DNA of 62,032 nt from contig NZ_JALPRX010000091.1 in the NCBI RefSeq assembly GCF_023223525.1, positions 1 to 62,032 on the forward strand, written 5' to 3'. The DNA is from Roseomonas acroporae. Its GTDB lineage: Bacteria; Pseudomonadota; Alphaproteobacteria; Acetobacterales; Acetobacteraceae. A program made the position numbers and the translations under genes. The notes beneath the pieces were generated by a model. It was not told the origin of the DNA. It saw nothing but the letters and a program-made list of their open reading frames with translations, and did no database searches. This document shows positions 42,831 through 50,184 of this stretch, in pieces (position 1 is the stretch's first letter; every line of letters starts with the position of its first letter).

Positions 42831-43928
42831 TCAGCCCGGCCGGGTCATCCACTCCACGATCAGGTTCACCTGGTCGTCGTCGAGCAGCGCCGGCGCGTGG
42901 CCGCAGCCGGGGATGTCGGCGAGGGTGGCGCGCGGGCCGCGCCGCGTCATGTCCTCGGCGGTCTCGGAGAGCAGCAGGTCGGAGTACTCGCCGCGCAGCA
43001 CCAGGGTGGGGCAGCGTATCGCGTCCCAGTAGTGCCAGAGGCTGAGGTTGTAGAGCAGGTTCGGCGCGAAGGCGGTGGCGATGCGCGGGTCGCACAGCAT
43101 GCGGTAGCTGCCGTCCTCGGTGCGCTCGACGCTCCAGCGGGTCAGGTGGCGCCACTCCTCGTCGGAAAGGTCGCCGAAGGGCGAGAGGGTGGTGCGGAAA
43201 TAGGCCTCGGCGGTGGCGTAGTCCGGGAAGCCATGCGGCATGACGCGGATGTAGGAGCCGAGGCGGTGCAGCGCCGACCAGGGCAGGAAGGGGCCGATGT
43301 CGTTGACGACGAGCTGGCGGATCGGCGACTTCTCCTGCCCCGCCAGCAGGATGCCGGTCAGCCCGCCGAGCGAGGTGCCGACGTAGTCGATCTGGGTGGC
43401 GCCGGTGCGGGCGATCACCGCCGTCATGTCCATGACGTACTGCGGCAGCGCGTACTCGGTGGGATCGGACAGCCGGTCGCTGCGGCCGCGCCCGACGAGG
43501 TCGGGGCAGAGGACGCGGTAGCCCTTCCTGGCCAGCGCCGCCGCGACGCGGTCGAAGTCGCGGCCCTGGCGCGAAAGGCCGTGCACGCAGAGTGCCACCT
43601 TGGGGGAGTCCGGGTCGCCCCATTCGGTGTAGGCGATGTGGTGGAAGCCGCCGCTCTTGGAGACGCTGAGCACCCGCATGGCGCGCGGGGCGCCCTCGTA
43701 GGTGATCTGCTCCGGATCGTCCTCGGGGTCGAGCGGGGCGGGCGCCTCGGGAGAGTGGGCCTCGGCGGTCGGGGATCCGGTCGGCAATGCCTCCGTGGCC
43801 GCAGGGGCCTCGGCGGTGGCGGCGCGGGCCGGGGCGGTGGGCTTCGGGACGGCAGGAGCAGCCGGGGAACCGGTCCTGGGCGGCGGATCGAGAATGGCCT
43901 CGAAATCGATCTCGTCGATGTCTCGCAT
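42831..43928 (-). CDS. Alpha/beta-hydrolase with N-terminal disordered tail, 365 aa
   Basis: The first 75 residues are Pro/Ala/Glu-rich and probably disordered. The catalytic domain follows: VALCVHGLSRQGRDFDRVAA (oxyanion region), VLCPDLVGRGRSDRLSDPTE, the elbow IDYVGTSLGGLTGILLAG with Ser, an acid in LVLRGEYSDLLLSETA and the His in PGCGHAPALLDDD, a complete triad. The family includes haloalkane-dehalogenase-like and ester hydrolases. It converges on the pha operon, and its tail resembles the Ala/Pro tails of PhaE, so a link to polyester turnover is possible but unproven. The ATG at 43928 starts the acidic MRDIDEIDFEAILDP; no strong ribosome site is seen. Confidence 0.88.
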   Translation of the reverse strand: MRDIDEIDFEAILDPPPRTGSPAAPAVPKPTAPARAATAEAPAATEALPTGSPTAEAHSPEAPAPLDPEDDPEQITYEGAPRAMRVLSVSKSGGFHHIAYTEWGDPDSPKVALCVHGLSRQGRDFDRVAAALARKGYRVLCPDLVGRGRSDRLSDPTEYALPQYVMDMTAVIARTGATQIDYVGTSLGGLTGILLAGQEKSPIRQLVVNDIGPFLPWSALHRLGSYIRVMPHGFPDYATAEAYFRTTLSPFGDLSDEEWRHLTRWSVERTEDGSYRMLCDPRIATAFAPNLLYNLSLWHYWDAIRCPTLVLRGEYSDLLLSETAEDMTRRGPRATLADIPGCGHAPALLDDDQVNLIVEWMTRPG

Positions 43929-44439
43929 GCGGCAGTCGGTCCTTCCCGGTCGGCCCGGCGGTGCTTCCCGCTCGGGGCGGGGAGGCGGCCGGATCGCGCT
44001 GCGTGGCGTGGCCCGTGCGTCGGCGGGCGCATGCCGAAGGTGTGGTCGTCTCCAGCCCGGCCTAGGCAGGCTGCGCAAGCCTGCCCAGCCCGGTGGGACG
44101 TCCCATGGAACACGCCGTGGCAGGGGTAGGCCGCTCCGACGGGGCGACGATACGTTGCCGGGATGGCATAGCGCGGCGGCGGGGCCGTCTCAAGAAATTT
44201 GCGCGCCGCACCATCGCCGCTGGTGGCGGCACCGGCCGCGCGGCCGAGGGTCCTGCCGGCGCGTCCCGGTCCGGGCGGCGCCGATGGCGGGCGCCGTCGA
44301 CGGGTGGCGCCGCGGGTGCGAGGCGGCGCGCGCCGGGTCGCGACGCCGGGCCGGTCACGCGGGCGGCCGGGCCGTTCCAACCTTTCGACCCGGCGCATCT
44401 TCCGAGCCGCCGGGCGCGCGCGCCCGGCCTGAGAATGCG
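43929..44439. other. 511-bp intergenic region with hairpin and repeat copy B
   Basis: It lies between the hydrolase start and the end of the atzH-like gene, both on the minus strand. It holds a perfect hairpin GGCAGGCT-GCGCA-AGCCTGCC (44065-44085) about 140 bases upstream of the hydrolase start, and repeat copy B at its right end. The 13-mer CGATACGTTGCCG, near 44150, also occurs next to repeat copy A near 26265. No credible gene is seen. Confidence 0.5.
44065..44085. promoter_or_regulatory. Perfect 8-bp hairpin upstream of the hydrolase
   Basis: GGCAGGCT (44065-44072), loop GCGCA, AGCCTGCC (44078-44085). It sits in the probable leader or promoter region of the minus-strand hydrolase gene and could be an operator or an attenuator stem. 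Confidence 0.4.
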
Positions 44440-44442
44440 CTA
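44377..44442 (-). repeat. Dispersed palindromic repeat, copy B
   Basis: Read on the minus strand it begins with the TAG stop of the atzH-like gene and continues CGCATTCTCAGGCCGGGCGC, then GCGCGCCCGGCGGCTCGGAA and GATGCGCCGGGTCGAAAGG. The stem GCCGGGCG/CGCCCGGC (44409-44428) is identical to that of copy A at 26169-26188; only the 4-nt loop differs (CGCG against TACT). Confidence 0.8.
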
Positions 44443-44820
44443 CTGGCCGAGGAAGCTCACATGCGCGGCGACGATGCGCCAGCCCTCGTCCGGGAAGCGG
44501 ACCCAGCTCTGGCTCTGCCGGCCGCGCTTCCCGCTCTCGACGCGCACGAACTCGGTGTTGGCGGTGGCGAAATCGGTGCCGTAGGTGGTGATGACGGTGT
44601 TCTCCAGGCGGCGCTGGAGGTCGGTGGTGGCGCGCCCGGCGCGGAAGCCGGCGATGGCGTCCCAGCCGTAGAGGTTCTCGCCGGCGCCGTAGCGCAGCGT
44701 GCGCGGGTCGCGGCGGAACAGCAGGCCGAGCGTCTCGACGTCGTTGGCCATCAGCGCGCGCTCGTAGCCGGCGAAGGCGTCGCGCACCTCCTGCACCACC
44801 TCGGGGCGGTCGATCTCCAT
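44440..44820 (-). CDS. AtzH/HpxZ-like SnoaL-fold protein, 126 aa
   Basis: Matches the small NTF2/SnoaL-fold family (DUF3225) that includes HpxZ of oxalurate catabolism and AtzH of the cyanuric acid operon. AtzH is reported to hydrolyse 1,3-dicarboxyurea to allophanate. Visible are MEIDRPEVVQEVRDAFAGYE, ALMANDVETLGLLFRRDPRT, RYGAGENLYGWDAIAGFRAG, VITTYGTDFATANTEFVRVE and GRQSQSWVRFPDEGWRIVAA. Length matches the family. Its ATG overlaps the stop of the atzF-like gene by one base (TGATG), so the two are co-translated. The pairing with allophanate hydrolase supports the AtzH role over HpxZ; this is context inference. The TAG stop opens repeat copy B. Confidence 0.88.
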   Translation of the reverse strand: MEIDRPEVVQEVRDAFAGYERALMANDVETLGLLFRRDPRTLRYGAGENLYGWDAIAGFRAGRATTDLQRRLENTVITTYGTDFATANTEFVRVESGKRGRQSQSWVRFPDEGWRIVAAHVSFLGQ

Positions 44821-46694
44821 CAGGCGGGTTCCTTCTCGGTGAGGTAGGCGCGCCAGCCGCCGGTGGCGGTGATGTCGGGTGCGCCCTCGATGCCGGCGGC
44901 CTCGCAGAGGAAGCCGAGCGCCTCGCCCTCGGCCAGGGCGACGCGGCCGAAGCCGAGCGGGGCCGGCACCTGGGCGAGCAGGGCGCCGATCGCGGCGGTG
45001 GGGAGGGCCCAGAGCTCGCCGGCGATGGCGGCACCGGCCTGCCGGCGGCCGGCGACGGCGTCGTCGCCCGGCCGATCCCGGGGCGCGACCCGCAGCAGGC
45101 CGGGGCGGGCGCCGAGGTCGTACAGGCGGTAGCAGGGGGCGGTGCGGGCCTCGGCGAGGAAGCGGCCGCCGAGCGCGGTGACCTGCGGGTTCAGCGGCAG
45201 GCCGGCCATGTGGGCGCCGATGCAGAACAGCGCCGTCTCGTCGGCGCGGAGCGGCGGCGGGGCGGGCGGGGCCGGTACCGCGCCGGCCATGGCGCCGAGG
45301 CCGGGGGGCGGGGTGCCGGCGGGCGCGGCCGCGTCCAGCGCCGCATGCAGCGCGGCGCCGAGGGCGCCGAGGCGGGCCTCGGCGAAGGCGGGGGCGAGCA
45401 GGGTGACGCCGAAGGGGCGGCCATCCGGCCGGAAGCCGGCCGGGATGGCGAGGCCCGAGAGATCGGCGATGTTGACGAAGTTGGTGTAGGTGCCGAGGCG
45501 GCTGTTGGCGGCGATCGGCTCGGCGGCGAGGTCGGCCAGGGTGGGCGCGCCGGGGGCGGTGGGGACGAGCAGCAGGTCGTGGGCCGCGAACAGGTCGCGG
45601 GCCAGGCGGCGGGCCTCGGCGGCGGCATGGAAGTCGTCGAAGGCGTCGACGGTGCGGCCGCGGAAGCCGGCCTCCAGGATGCCGCGCGTGACGGGGTGGA
45701 CGGCGTCGGGACGCGTCTCGAGGAAGCCGCGCAGCGCCGCCGTGCGCTCGGCGACCCAGGCGCCCTCGTAGAGCCGGCGGGCGAGGGCGAGGAAGGGGGC
45801 GAGGTCCACGCGGGCGATGCGGGCGCCGAGCGCCTCGGCCCGGGCGAGGGCTGCGGCGAAGAGGGCGGCGTCGGCCGGCGTGTCGAAGGCGAGCTGGTCG
45901 GTCTCGGGGATGGCGAGGCGGGTGACGGGGGGCCGCGCGCCGGGGAGCGGGCTCCAGCCGGCGGGGGCGGGGCGGGCGTAGCGGTCGGCCGGGTCCGGGC
46001 CGGCGATCACGGCGAGCACGGCGGCGGCGTCGGCCACGGTGAGGGCGAAGACGGAGACGCAGTCGAGCGAGCGGCAGGCGGGGACGACGCCGCGCGTCGG
46101 CACCAAGCCGAGGCTGGGCTTGAGGCCGACGATGTTGTTCAGCATGGCCGGCACCCGGCCGGAGCCGGCCGTGTCCGTGCCGAGGGAGAAGGCGGCGATG
46201 CCGGCGCCGACGGCGGTGGCGCTGCCCGAGGAGGAGCCGCCGGGGATCAGCGCCGGGTCGAGCGCGTTGCGCGGCGTGCCGTAGGGGGAGCGGGTGCCGT
46301 TCAGGCCGGTGGCGAACTGGTCGAGATTCGCCTTGCCGAGCGGGATGGCGCCGGCGGCGAGCAACCGGGCGACGGCGGGGGCGTCCTCGGCCGGGGTGTA
46401 GGCGTATTCCGGGCAGGCGGCGGTGGTGGGCAGGCCGGCGAGGTCGATGTTGTCCTTCACCACGAAGGGCACGCCGTAGAGGGGGCGGCCGCGCGGGCCT
46501 TCCGCCGCGAGTTGCCGCGCGCGCGCCAGCACGGCCTCGCGCGGCAGGGGGGCGATGAACAGCGCCGGGTCGTCCCAGGCGGCGATGCGGTCGAGCGCCG
46601 CCTCGGCCAGCGCGACGGGGCTGCCGCCGGCGGCGAGGTAGGCGGCGATCGCGGGCAGGGTGGGGATGGCGGGCGGGGCCGGCGGATTCGTCAT
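44820..46694 (-). CDS. atzF: Allophanate hydrolase, 624 aa
   Basis: Hydrolyses allophanate to ammonia and carbon dioxide, the last step of urea-amidolyase or cyanuric acid breakdown. The amidase-signature domain has the Ser-cisSer-Lys triad: Lys in LYGVPFVVKDNIDLAGLPTT (about residue 80), cis-Ser in IPGGSSSGSATAVGAGIAAF (about 154) and the nucleophile Ser in LGTDTAGSGRVPAMLNNIVG (about 178). The C-terminal AtzF-specific domain (from about residue 470, LFCIGAHMAGLPLNPQVTAL to GFGRVALAEGEALGFLCEAA and GIEGAPDITATGGWRAYL) is present. Length agrees with AtzF (about 600). It is the gene before the AtzH-like one, with overlap. No urea carboxylase gene is in the window. Confidence 0.95.
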   Translation of the reverse strand: MTNPPAPPAIPTLPAIAAYLAAGGSPVALAEAALDRIAAWDDPALFIAPLPREAVLARARQLAAEGPRGRPLYGVPFVVKDNIDLAGLPTTAACPEYAYTPAEDAPAVARLLAAGAIPLGKANLDQFATGLNGTRSPYGTPRNALDPALIPGGSSSGSATAVGAGIAAFSLGTDTAGSGRVPAMLNNIVGLKPSLGLVPTRGVVPACRSLDCVSVFALTVADAAAVLAVIAGPDPADRYARPAPAGWSPLPGARPPVTRLAIPETDQLAFDTPADAALFAAALARAEALGARIARVDLAPFLALARRLYEGAWVAERTAALRGFLETRPDAVHPVTRGILEAGFRGRTVDAFDDFHAAAEARRLARDLFAAHDLLLVPTAPGAPTLADLAAEPIAANSRLGTYTNFVNIADLSGLAIPAGFRPDGRPFGVTLLAPAFAEARLGALGAALHAALDAAAPAGTPPPGLGAMAGAVPAPPAPPPLRADETALFCIGAHMAGLPLNPQVTALGGRFLAEARTAPCYRLYDLGARPGLLRVAPRDRPGDDAVAGRRQAGAAIAGELWALPTAAIGALLAQVPAPLGFGRVALAEGEALGFLCEAAGIEGAPDITATGGWRAYLTEKEPA

Positions 46695-46722
46695 GTCCGG
46701 GCGGTCGGGCGCGTGCGGGGGG

Positions 46723-47556
46723 TCAGAGGAGCAGGTCGGCGGCGGCGCGGGCCAGTTCGCCGCCCGGCTGGCTGAGCGCGTCGACCACGGTGAAGTGGTT
46801 GGCGCCGGCGACGGGAATCAGCGGGCCGCGCAGGTGCGCCTCGGCGCGCTGGCCGTGCCAGTGGCGGGACTGGCGGCGCAGCTCGGGCAGCTCGGCGCTG
46901 CCGTAGGCGACGGCGACGGGCTTGGTGACGGGGGCGAGGCGCAGCGGCGAGAGCGCGGCCAGCTCGTCCTCGGAGAGCCGCAGCTTCTCGTCGAGGTAGG
47001 TGTCGCGGATCGGCGCCAGCTCGTAGATGCCGGAGATGGCGAGGCCGGCCGTGACCAGCGGGTGGCTCATCCCCATCGCGGTGAGGTGGCCGCCCGCCGA
47101 CCAGCCGGAGAGCACCACCTTGCCGGCGATGCCGTGCCGCGGGCCTTCCGCCGCCAGCCAGTCCAGGGCGCGGTGGATCTCGTTCACGATCCCGGTGAGC
47201 GTCGCCTCGGGCGCCAGCGTGTAGCCGGGCAGGGCGGTGGACCAGCCCATGGCGAGCGCGCCCTCGGTCAGCGCGCCGAAGTCGTGCCGGCGGTTGCGCT
47301 GCCAGTAGCCGCCATGGATGAAGACGAGGCAGGGAGCACCGGGCTCGGAAGCGGGGAACAGGTCCCAGCGGTTGCTCTCGCCCTCGCCGTAGGGAAGGTC
47401 GAGGTGGTCGGGGCGGGCCGCGCGCAGGGCGGCGGACGCCTCGTTGCGCTTCGCCATCAGTGCCTGGCAGTCGGGGACCGCCTTGTTGTTGTTGTAGGCG
47501 TCGTCGCGCGTGGCCTGGTCGGCCTCGTTCCAGAAGTCGGGCAGGGGCTGGTACAT
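46723..47556 (-). CDS. Alpha/beta-hydrolase, kynurenine-formamidase-like, 277 aa
   Basis: It carries the HGGYW motif of the kynurenine formamidase/carboxylesterase group (APCLVFIHGGYWQRNRRHDF), the elbow VVLSGWSAGGHLTAMGMSHP with Ser, and the late His in VAGANHFTVVDALSQPGGEL. The lid region between contains LAISGIYELAPIRDTYLDEK, typical for these formamidases. It could remove formyl or related groups from amides. In this setting, next to allophanate hydrolase, it may act on a nitrogen compound, which is inference. The frame is open far upstream; I took the ATG at 47556 (MYQPLPDFWNEADQA) because homologs begin like this. No strong ribosome site is seen. The gap to the atzF-like gene is 28 bases, so co-transcription is likely. 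Confidence 0.88.
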   Translation of the reverse strand: MYQPLPDFWNEADQATRDDAYNNNKAVPDCQALMAKRNEASAALRAARPDHLDLPYGEGESNRWDLFPASEPGAPCLVFIHGGYWQRNRRHDFGALTEGALAMGWSTALPGYTLAPEATLTGIVNEIHRALDWLAAEGPRHGIAGKVVLSGWSAGGHLTAMGMSHPLVTAGLAISGIYELAPIRDTYLDEKLRLSEDELAALSPLRLAPVTKPVAVAYGSAELPELRRQSRHWHGQRAEAHLRGPLIPVAGANHFTVVDALSQPGGELARAAADLLL

Positions 47557-47989
47557 GCGCGTCGGGTCCCGATGGTTCGCGCCGGCGCGGCTGCCGGCCG
47601 GCGCATGGTCCCGCAATCCGCCGCCCGACGCGACGGGGCGTCCGGCGAGGATTGCATTCAGGATTGGTGTCCTGAATGCAGCCTGAATGCAATCGGCATG
47701 CCGGCGACGTCTCGGACGGCGGCCGGTCCCGGCGGGGCGGCTCGGCTGCCTCCGGCCTGGGCAGGGCGCCCGGCGGCCGCCCGGAACCGCTCCGGAGCGT
47801 CTGCTGCCCGACCGTGCCGCCCGATGGCGACGTTCGCCGACACGATGGGAACCGTACCGAAGGGTCGTCGCGGGTGGTGCCCCTTCCGATACCCCTTTCC
47901 GCGGGACCGGCCGGGCGATCGTGCCCGCCCGGGTTCGAGGCCGCCGGCGGAGGCGGCCGGTTCGACGAGGCTCCGGCGGCGCCCGGCGC
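47557..47989. other. 433-bp intergenic region with operator-like repeat
   Basis: Upstream of the hydrolase-atzF-atzH unit and past the trmN6-like stop (47990). It contains the symmetrical TGCATTCAGG repeats described separately (47650-47694). The remainder is GC-rich without credible genes. Confidence 0.5.
47650..47694. promoter_or_regulatory. Triple operator-like inverted repeats (TGCATTCAGGA)
   Basis: GATTGCATTCAGG (47650-47662) is exactly complementary to CCTGAATGCAATC (47682-47694). Between them TCCTGAATGCA (47670-47680) also pairs with TGCATTCAGGA (47653-47663) across the loop TTGGTG. There are thus three copies of a CCTGAATGCA half-site, one inverted. It lies about 95 bases upstream of the hydrolase start, where a GntR- or similar dimeric repressor could bind. 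No regulator gene is adjacent. Confidence 0.65.
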
Positions 47990-48829
47990 TCAGGCGGGTT
48001 CCGGGATGGCGGCACCGGCGTCGAGGATCGCGGCGGCGGCCTTGGTCCAGCCGCCTCCGGGCCGGTGCAGGGCGATTCCCGGGGCGAGGCGCGACGGGCC
48101 GCGGCCACCGCGCACGGCGCGGAGCAGGACCCGCTTCGCCGGCAGCGCGTCGCGCGGCCAGAGCGGCACCACGAGTGGCCCGCCGCAGCCCGAATCGCCC
48201 AGCGCCCGCAGCCCGGCATCGAGGCGTGCCGCCGGCAACACCAGGGCGAGCGTGCCGCGCCAGGCGAGGGGGGCGGCGAGGAAGCGCGCCCAGTCGGCGA
48301 GGCGGGCCTCGCCCTCCTGCACCGCCGCGCGCCGGCGGTCGGCCGGGGGCGGGGTGCCGCCGGGCCAGTAGGGCGGGTTGGCGAAAGCGTGATCGAAGCG
48401 CGCCGAGGCGGCCAGGGCGTGGGCGAGGGCGGGGTCGCCGATGTCGCCCGCCAGCACCTCGACACGGTCGGCGAGGCCATTGGCCTCGGCGTTGGCGCGG
48501 GCGAGGGCGGCGAGGACCGGGTCGCGCTCCACGGCGGTGACGCGCAGGCCGGGCACGCGGGCGGCGAGGCAGAGGAAGGCGGCACCGCTGCCGCAGCCGG
48601 CTTCCAGCACCCGCTCGCCCGGCCGCGCCGGCACGGCGGCGGCGAGCATCACCGCGTCGAGCCCGGCGCGCAGCCCGTCGCGCGGCTGGCGCAGCCGGAC
48701 GCGGCCGCCGAGCAGCGTGTCCTCGGTGAGCATGTGCCCGGCGAGCGTATGTCCGGTGAGCGTGTGTCCGGCGAGCATGTGCCCGGAGACGGGGCCGGAT
48801 TCGCCGGGATCGGCCGGCGCGCCGGTCAT
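47990..48829 (-). CDS. TrmN6-like small-domain methyltransferase, 279 aa
   Basis: An S-adenosylmethionine-dependent methyltransferase of the tRNA1(Val) adenine-37 N6 type. Motif I is RVLEAGCGSGAAFLCLAARV, then VTAVERDPVLAALARANAEA, and motif IV is FDHAFANPPYWPGGTPPPAD, the NPPY signature of N6-adenine enzymes. An unusual N-terminus contains four copies of a 5-residue unit (GHMLA, GHTLT, GHTLA, GHMLT) ahead of the normal start of the domain (GRVRLRQPRDGLRAGLDAVM). The ATG at 48829 shares ATGA with the stop of the DUF2007 gene. Gene order DUF2007-trmN6-like divergent from a polyprenyl synthase is one I recall as common in alphaproteobacteria. The tRNA target is by family analogy. Confidence 0.85.
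   Translation of the reverse strand: MTGAPADPGESGPVSGHMLAGHTLTGHTLAGHMLTEDTLLGGRVRLRQPRDGLRAGLDAVMLAAAVPARPGERVLEAGCGSGAAFLCLAARVPGLRVTAVERDPVLAALARANAEANGLADRVEVLAGDIGDPALAHALAASARFDHAFANPPYWPGGTPPPADRRRAAVQEGEARLADWARFLAAPLAWRGTLALVLPAARLDAGLRALGDSGCGGPLVVPLWPRDALPAKRVLLRAVRGGRGPSRLAPGIALHRPGGGWTKAAAAILDAGAAIPEPA
48724..48783. repeat. 15-bp x4 tandem repeat
   Basis: Units are CGGTGAGCATGTGCC (48724-48738), CGGCGAGCGTATGTC (48739-48753), CGGTGAGCGTGTGTC (48754-48768) and CGGCGAGCATGTGCC (48769-48783). They encode pentapeptides of the form GH[MT]L[AT] near the N-terminus of the TrmN6-like protein. Confidence 0.85.
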
Positions 48830-49047
48830 GCGGACAGGCCGGCCTCGCGCAGCACGGCGCGCGCGCGGGGGGCGTCGGCGCCTGTCACGGCGAGGCGACG
48901 CGGGAAGGCGCCGATGCCGCCCTCCACGGCGCTGATATGGTGGTCGAGGACGACGCAGTCGATGCCGGCATCGCGCAGCAGGGCGCGCAGGAAGCTCAGC
49001 CGGATCGGGTCCGGCGTGGCGGCGACGACCTCGATCCCGTCGGACAT
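48826..49047 (-). CDS. DUF2007-family small protein, 73 aa
   Basis: A short protein with the DUF2007 pattern: EVVAATPDPIRLSFLRALLR DAGI, then CVVLDHHISAVEGGIGAFP and RRLAVTGADAPRARAVLREA. Members are annotated as putative signal-transducing proteins and have a ferredoxin-like fold; the function is unknown. I used the ATG at 49047 because the domain begins immediately there. The frame extends upstream to 49113 without a better site. Its stop overlaps the start of the trmN6-like gene (ATGA), indicating co-translation. It is divergent from the polyprenyl synthase gene with about 50 bases between starts. Confidence 0.82.
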   Translation of the reverse strand: MSDGIEVVAATPDPIRLSFLRALLRDAGIDCVVLDHHISAVEGGIGAFPRRLAVTGADAPRARAVLREAGLSA

Positions 49048-49098
49048 GCCCGCAAAGCCTTGATTTGCCTCTGCTTGCCGGCACATGGCCGGCTCAGT

Positions 49099-50175
49099 AT
49101 GGTGCCTGTCCATGCCCCTAGGTCAAGCCGAGTGAGCGTCACCGCCCCAGCGCCACGCGTGGCCGGCGCCCCGTCCGGCGGCGAGGATGCCCTCGCCGCG
49201 CTGACGGCCCTGCTGCGCCCCGATCTCGAAGCCTGCAACCGCCTGATCGTGGAGCGGATGCAGAGTCCCGTCGCGCTGATCCCGCAGGTGGCGGCGCACA
49301 TCGTCGCGGCCGGCGGCAAGCGGCTGCGGCCGCTGCTGACGCTCGCCGCCTCGCGCCTGTGCGGCTATCCGGGCACGGAGGCGGGCGGCACGCGGCACGT
49401 GGCGCTGGCCGCCTGCGTCGAGTTCATCCACACCGCGACGCTGCTGCACGACGACGTGGTGGACGAGAGCGCGCTGCGGCGCGGCCGGGCCAGCGCCAAC
49501 GCGCTGTTCGGCAACAAGCCGAGCGTCCTGGTGGGCGACTTCCTGTTCGCCCGCGCCTTCCAGCTGATGACCGACGACGGCTCGCTGGAAGTGCTGTCGA
49601 TCCTGGCGCGCGCCTCGGCCACCATCGCCGAGGGCGAGGTGCTGCAGCTCGTCACCGCCAACGACACCGCCACCACCGAGGCGCAGTACCTGGAGGTGAT
49701 CGACGGCAAGACGGCGGCGCTGTTCGCCGCCGCGACGCGGGTCGGCGCGGTGCTGGCGGAGCGGCCGGCGGCGGAGGCGGAGGCGCTGGACCGCTACGGG
49801 CGCAGCCTGGGCGTGGCGTTCCAGCTCGTGGACGACGCGCTGGACTACTCGGCGGTCGAGGCCGAATTGGGCAAGACGGTGGGCGACGACTTCCGCGAGG
49901 GCAAGATCACCCTGCCGGTGCTGCTCGCCTTCGAGCGCGGCGACGAGTCGGAGCGCGGCTTCTGGCGGCGCACGCTGGAGGCGCAGGAGCAGCGCGAGGG
50001 CGACCTGGGGCAGGCGATCGCGCTGATGCAGCGCCACGGCGCGCTGGCCGACACGGTGCGGCGCGCGCGCCACTACGGCGACGAGGCGCTGGAGGCGCTG
50101 CGCGCCTTCCCGGACGCGCCGATGCGCCGGGCCATGGCCGACATCGTGGAGTTCTGCATCGCCCGCGCGCGCTGA
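49099..50175 (+). CDS. ispB: Trans-polyprenyl diphosphate synthase (octaprenyl/decaprenyl type), 358 aa
   Basis: Makes the long isoprenoid tail of ubiquinone from IPP and allylic diphosphates in the cytoplasm. The first Asp-rich motif is LLHDDVVDESALRRG (about residue 115), preceded by AAGGKRLRPLLTLAASRLCG. The second is AFQLVDDALDYSA (about 244), followed by LGKTVGDDFREGKITLPVLL. The residues before the first DDxxD (FIHTAT) are small, as in long-chain synthases. The ATG at 49099 is used; the GTG at 49132 would give 347 aa, and neither has a strong ribosome site. It is divergent from the DUF2007/trmN6-like pair. Chain length of product (eight or ten units) cannot be read reliably. Confidence 0.93.
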   Translation: MVPVHAPRSSRVSVTAPAPRVAGAPSGGEDALAALTALLRPDLEACNRLIVERMQSPVALIPQVAAHIVAAGGKRLRPLLTLAASRLCGYPGTEAGGTRHVALAACVEFIHTATLLHDDVVDESALRRGRASANALFGNKPSVLVGDFLFARAFQLMTDDGSLEVLSILARASATIAEGEVLQLVTANDTATTEAQYLEVIDGKTAALFAAATRVGAVLAERPAAEAEALDRYGRSLGVAFQLVDDALDYSAVEAELGKTVGDDFREGKITLPVLLAFERGDESERGFWRRTLEAQEQREGDLGQAIALMQRHGALADTVRRARHYGDEALEALRAFPDAPMRRAMADIVEFCIARAR

Positions 50176-50184
50176 GCGCCGGGC

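Noticed and set aside
46660-48540. 626-codon plus-strand ORF across the hydrolase and trmN6-like genes
   Set aside because: It crosses two minus-strand genes and an intergenic region without domain content; its composition is typical of a GC-rich shadow.
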